Position numbers and translations under genes: made by a program. Of a stretch of DNA of 64,000 bases, positions 59,913-64,000 are shown one piece after another. The notes under the pieces are model-generated. The model searched no databases, had not been told where the DNA came from, and saw nothing but the letters and a program-made list of their open reading frames with translations. The stretch is from positions 26,174,065 through 26,238,064 of the forward strand of contig CM060685.1 of NCBI GenBank assembly GCA_030686995.1, written 5' to 3'. How positions within the stretch are numbered: position 1 is the stretch's first letter; the number at the start of each line of letters is the position of its first letter. The DNA comes from Artemisia argyi (Eukaryota > Streptophyta > Magnoliopsida > Asterales > Asteraceae).

Positions 59913-59925
59913 GTGGACTCACGGG
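59898..59925 (-). mobile_element. Helitron 3' terminus B (minus strand), internal/bypassed
   Basis: Hairpin CCCGTG-AGTC-CACGGG followed by TGTGCCAC and CTGG (a CTRR match), but the next base is C instead of T and the bases after the hairpin are already ClpB coding sequence. Sequence 5' of the hairpin matches terminus A. Confidence 0.6.
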
Positions 59926-60034
59926 GTTTTCAAAAGATTATGCAAAAAAAATAATAAAAAAAAAATAAAAGTGTAAACAAAATAAGGGAAAAAACGAAAG
60001 TAAACAGCTTGAATCATTTATTTCAATGATAGTA

Positions 60035-61179
60035 TAGAGTACAATGTTTGTAATTAATAATGTAATAAATGTCATTCATCGTGTCATACGATTTTGATGG
60101 TCTAATAAACATCCATGCATGCGAGCTCCAATTTTGACCGCCTTGAAAAGCAAATGTATGTAGTGAAGGACCATGAAGTGATAAGCCAATGAACATTTCG
60201 TGAGCACCTAGTAAGTACTAAAAAAAGCATAGTAGCTTTTAATGATTTGATTACTTGTAGAACATCAATAGCCTCATAAAAAGTTGCACATAGAACCTCA
60301 AAATAAGTTGCACGTAAAACGATAAAAGCTCCATTTACATGTCACTTGACTTAGGATATAATTTCCGTTTTCATATATTAGCTGCTTCATATAGTTCTCA
60401 TTGAAAACCATGTAAAATATCAGTTTTTAAGTTTCACTTAAAATGTCAACCATCAAAATTCTATGAAACCAACCTTTTAATAAAACATTGCATACCCATG
60501 AGTCCATGACCATAAGGCCTTGAGGTTATGATCGTACTTTTCATTCAAATTCACATTGACCAACACTAAATCTTACATATGTCCCACCATGTGTGGAATT
60601 CTACTTGTATATAAAGTAAGAATGAAAATAACGAAGAATCGTAAAACAATATAAACAAAGGTCCCAGCCAAAGAATAACTTTTACTGCATGTATTTAATT
60701 GGCAACGAATCTGCAATGAAACCTCATTAACGATACAATCAAATATGGTCTTAGTACAATGAATGGGATACGTTATTAAGAGGTTACAGGTTGTAGTTTT
60801 CGGTAAAACCATTTCCTTGATATGTATGATGATTAATTACCATATGCTAAATGCTATAAATGATTACAAAAGATAGGATCAGAGATATACCTCAAGAAAT
60901 AAAATGCATTAAGCCATATGGGGTGTTCGGGATTAATTAGGATACACCAGTCATTTGCTCATTGCTATAAGCAGCTTTAAGCAACTTATTCAAAACAATA
61001 TGGCTCATTTGCACATTGATTAATACCAATGAGAAACGTCAAACCTCTGTATTTAGTTTTAAGCAAACACCCCTAATACCAAGTAGAGATCTAAATGCAA
61101 ATCGAAAAAAACACTAATATGTTATTCTAGAGTAATATCAATCACATGCCTTTAACACATAAATTACTTATAGTAATTT
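60035..61179. other. Intergenic / probable Helitron body, no gene seen
   Basis: AT-rich; no open frame with recognisable content. Confidence 0.4.
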
Positions 61180-62566
61180 GGGTTATTAGACACAAAAGTT
61201 ACTAAAGTTTGCCAAAAAGTGCGATTTGGTTACTATTGTTTTTTTGGTTACAAAGAGGTAACTTAAGTAAACGGGTTTGACATTTGGGTTAATCAAAGAT
61301 TAAAAATGTTACATAAATGTTACTGTGAGGGTGGACAACCGGCTGATTACCGGTTCCCCTTGTCCAAGTCAGCACCATAGTTTAAAATGTTACAAGGAAG
61401 TTACTATAGTTTACGGGTTTATTAAATAGGTTACTGAACCTTAACAAAAAGTTACTATAAGTTGGTTTTCTTTTTTTTTTTTTTTTTTTTTTTTTTGTTT
61501 GTGATTTTTTTATTATAATTTTTTTATTTTTACATTTTTCTCCTTCGTATATCTTTGTATATTTTTGTATATTTCTATCCGTTTTTATATGTTTATGTAT
61601 GTTTTTCTCTCTTGTCGTACTTTCTTTACATTGTTTTACGTTTATGTACGTTTTTCTCTCTTGTCGTACGTTTTTCTCCAATTTCGTACGTTTTTGTCCA
61701 TTTTTGTACGTTTTCATTTGTTTTTCGCATATTTTCATACGTTTTCATAGGTTTTCATAATTTTTTATTACATTTATGTGCGCATTTATACACTTGTGTA
61801 CGTTTCATACGTCTTTTTACGTTTTCATAATAGTTTTACGTTTTTCTACACCTTTGTATGTTTTATACGTATGTAAAAATGTGTATAAAAATGTGTGAAA
61901 ACTAACAAAAACATATGAAAACGGAAAAAATGTAAGAAAAACAGAAAAAAGTGTCTGAAAACGAAAAAAAGTAAGAAAAGCAGATAAAAACGTAAGAAAA
62001 ACATACGAAAATGTAATAAACTGGGCGAAAAGGTATAAAAATGGACAAAAACATATAAAAGCGGAAAAAATGTAAGAAAAACGGAGAAAAACGTAAGAAA
62101 AACGGACAAAAACGTATAAAAACGTAAGAAAAACGGACAAAACGTAAGAAAAACGGATGAAAGTGTAAGAAAATGGGCGAAAACGTATAAAAACGAACGA
62201 AAACGTATAAAAACAAAAAACCCGTAAAAAAAAGAAAAAAATGGTCAAAAAACGTAAGAAAAACGGACAAAAATGTATAAAAACCAAATTTTGAGTTAAG
62301 TACAAACGGTCGTTAGGATAAAGGACTAACAGTGCAAATTTTTGTTGCAAACGGCCGTTAGCTAACGGAAAAAACTAACGACAGTTAGTCTGGGGGACCA
62401 TTTTTGAAATTAACGGAAAAAAAAACCTGTAGTAGAAGGTTAAAACATACAGAGTAACTTATATAACCGGTGACCAAACTTGAGTAACCTCTTTGTAACC
62501 AAAAAAACTTTAGTAACCAAATCGCACTTTTTGGCAAAGTTTAGTAACTTTTGTATCTAATAACCC
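61180..62566. mobile_element. TIR/foldback element (1387 bp) with ~90-bp inverted ends
   Basis: Left end GGGTTATTAGACACAAAAG...TGCCAAAAAGTGCGATTTGG...TTACAAAGAGG is repeated inverted at the right (62480-62566, ending CTAATAACCC). The interior has a poly(T) (61470-61496) and the T-rich/A-rich minisatellite in inverted halves (61540-61855 and 61860-62285). TSD unclear. MULE-like by structure. Confidence 0.65.
61540..62285. repeat. Minisatellite of CGTTTTTGTA / ACGAAAACGT units in head-to-head halves
   Basis: T-rich units ('tacgtttttctctcttgtcg') up to ~61855, then A-rich units ('acgtaagaaaaacggacaaa') from ~61860. It is the same unit family as 1-365. The long frames it creates (Phe/Tyr/Val or Lys/Thr) are compositional. 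Confidence 0.85.
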
Positions 62567-62719
62567 GTTGAACATATTGAGTACAATAAATACAAAAATC
62601 ACAAACTGTATCCCATAAGAAGTCGTACCAGTAGAAGAAACTTACTGGGCTACTGGATCAATTAAATTCCATGAATAATTGCACTGATTCCAGATTTGAA
62701 GATGGCCAAAATTAGTGTG

Positions 62720-63090
62720 GCTTCAGTTGTTGACAACCCAATCACAGTCCATGACAGTGGATATCTTGTGAGCAATGCTAACGATAATAAAGTCAACAAA
62801 TAGATTGTTGTGCTTTGACAACACTCTTCCCAAACAAAGAAGTTGTCTTCGTCCCATACTCGAGTTATAGCCATTTTTAACAACTAAGAATGAATATCCC
62901 GAAACATGTAAGTGAAAAATATCACATCTTTATACTTATTCATTATTAGTAACAGTAAACGGATTTGCTTAAGTACCTGTAAAATCAAGCTTACCACGTA
63001 TTGCAGATACAACATCTTTAAATTGGCATCGCTCGAGACTCTACAAAATAATGTAAGGTTAGTCTGAAAGGAACCAGGTAACACTACTCA
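62720..63090 (-). pseudogene. ABCC (MRP-type) ABC transporter fragment, second nucleotide-binding domain
   Basis: Minus strand: an exon-like piece 63042-62979 reads SLERCQFKDVVSAIRGKLDF and ends at an ACAG|GTACTT donor. After a TTCTTAG acceptor at ~62880 the frame reads [20 protein letters not shown] then [10 protein letters not shown], and after a gap [19 protein letters not shown] followed by a stop. This matches ABCC NBD2 (family pattern [40 protein letters not shown]). The ABC signature SVGQ is degraded to SMGR and the Walker B/D-loop stretch (DEATASVD) is deleted. Just upstream, 63090-63050 may be the preceding NBD2 segment. Non-functional. Confidence 0.8.
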
Positions 63091-64000
63091 AACGGGTCAA
63101 AAGTCATTCAGAAAATATCATAATAATAGGATTGATTCTGTGAAGACCTGGATACCCCCGTGATTTGCAAGATCGGCACTTGAGTACCGATTGCATTTTG
63201 TTTTCTATACCAGTTAGTGCCACAAAATGCATTGAATTATAATAGGTCATGTTGAGTTATATCATGAATAAAATCAAGATTCGACTAAAGAATTACATAG
63301 TTGATAACAATGAATCAAATAAAGAACTGATATACTAATTACATAAATTCTGAAAAAATAAGCATCAAGTTATAATCAACTTGCATTGTTGTATATTTCC
63401 CTTACAAAAAAAGTTCAAACACCTTCATAAAGAATATAACCTGTTGATATCCAAATAAATGCTATAATTGGAATCTAGATATTTTAAAATGACGGTTATA
63501 AGAATATAACCTGTTGGAAGGAATTCATTTGTTGTAAGGACTTGATGATGATGATATGTGTGTGTGTTTTGTAGAGGGTTTGGTAACCAAAAGGGGGGAG
63601 AAAAGTAGAAGATTGATATGAATAATAATCCAAATATATAAAATGACCGTTATGCCCTTTAGCAAAAAACAAAAAAAGACAGCAAATAACGGTGTTGACC
63701 AACGAAAAATGGGTCAAAGGACTCAGTCGGCCTCAAAAACCCAAGTTTTGGATTCACGACGACGATTTTCTCAAGTTTCGGGCCCAGGTGATGCTTTTTG
63801 GCAAGTTTAGAGACCAACGGTGTATTTTTGTCTTAATTTAAGTTTCAAGTTTTAAGAAAACGGATACATTTTTTATGAATAGTAAAATTAAAATGAACGC
63901 GGATGAAATTCGTGTAAACAGAGATATGTTTTTCCTACGTGTCCTCATGTAGAACCCAACTTTTATAGACAACGACATTTTAGGTGCTTTTAATGATTGA
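63091..64000. other. Intergenic, no gene recognised
   Basis: AT-rich. A duplicated phrase 'agaatataacctgttg' occurs at 63430 and 63500; 63935-64000 resembles 12318-12415. Confidence 0.5.

Noticed and set aside
61382..62350. Open frames up to 177 codons on both strands (Phe-rich / Lys-rich)
   Set aside because: They lie wholly in the same minisatellite and poly(T); no start context, splice sites or protein family resemblance.

Overview
The window is plant nuclear DNA: AT-rich, intron-bearing, with no bacterial-type gene packing, and filled with nested transposable elements. The retroelement lineages (Athila-like and Tekay-like Gypsy, a defective copia) and the dense Helitron and MITE content suggest a eudicot. 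I lean towards Asteraceae because a copia ORF at 22035-22358 resembles copia polyprotein segments I remember from that family; this is inference, not a search result.

Layout. 1-8078: A-rich minisatellite, a 1.1-kb foldback MULE-like element, a 2.3-kb element set in a TA microsatellite, a 777-bp minus-strand Helitron and a MITE. 8079-12047: a Helitron with clean TC/hairpin/CTAG ends, carrying a complete 1987-bp PIF/Harbinger element (TSD TAA) with an intact two-exon transposase. 13008-16567: the only good candidate host gene, four small exons on the minus strand that splice in frame into a 96-residue protein, with a TATA box and telo-box; intron 3 holds an 860-bp palindrome and intron 2 a SINE. 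17.4-24 kb: MITEs, SINE, a 1.26-kb hAT (8-bp TSD) and a tandem array of a ~460-bp unit invaded by a defective copia element.

24-42 kb: plus-strand gene scraps (Pumilio, membrane steroid-binding protein, one unidentified exon) upstream of a plus-strand Helitron 3' end at 41686, interrupted by LTR elements. A 3.0-kb solo LTR (TSD TGAAG) is itself interrupted by a very young opposite-strand element of the same family (LTR 3045 + 676 + 3023 bp, TSD CCACA). An Athila-like solo LTR (TSD AATGG) lies at 37843-39267.

42093-58231: an Athila-like element (TSD TTTAG) encoding Gag, then after one in-frame TGA a protease ORF with an unrecognised tryptophan-rich C-terminus; no RT, RNase H or integrase is seen. 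Its leader is split by a Tekay-like Gag-only element (43581-51712, TSD CTATC) with a broken gag. Its LTRs carry an array of TGACG palindromes upstream of a TATA box.

59-64 kb: two homologous minus-strand Helitron 3' ends 0.78 kb apart, with a ClpB-type ATPase scrap abutting the inner end, ABCC transporter scraps upstream, and a 1.4-kb terminal-inverted-repeat element full of the same minisatellite seen at the window's left edge. The window is therefore an insertion stratigraphy: old Helitron mosaics cut by LTR elements, which are cut again by younger ones. Matching target-site duplications fix many boundaries to the base.
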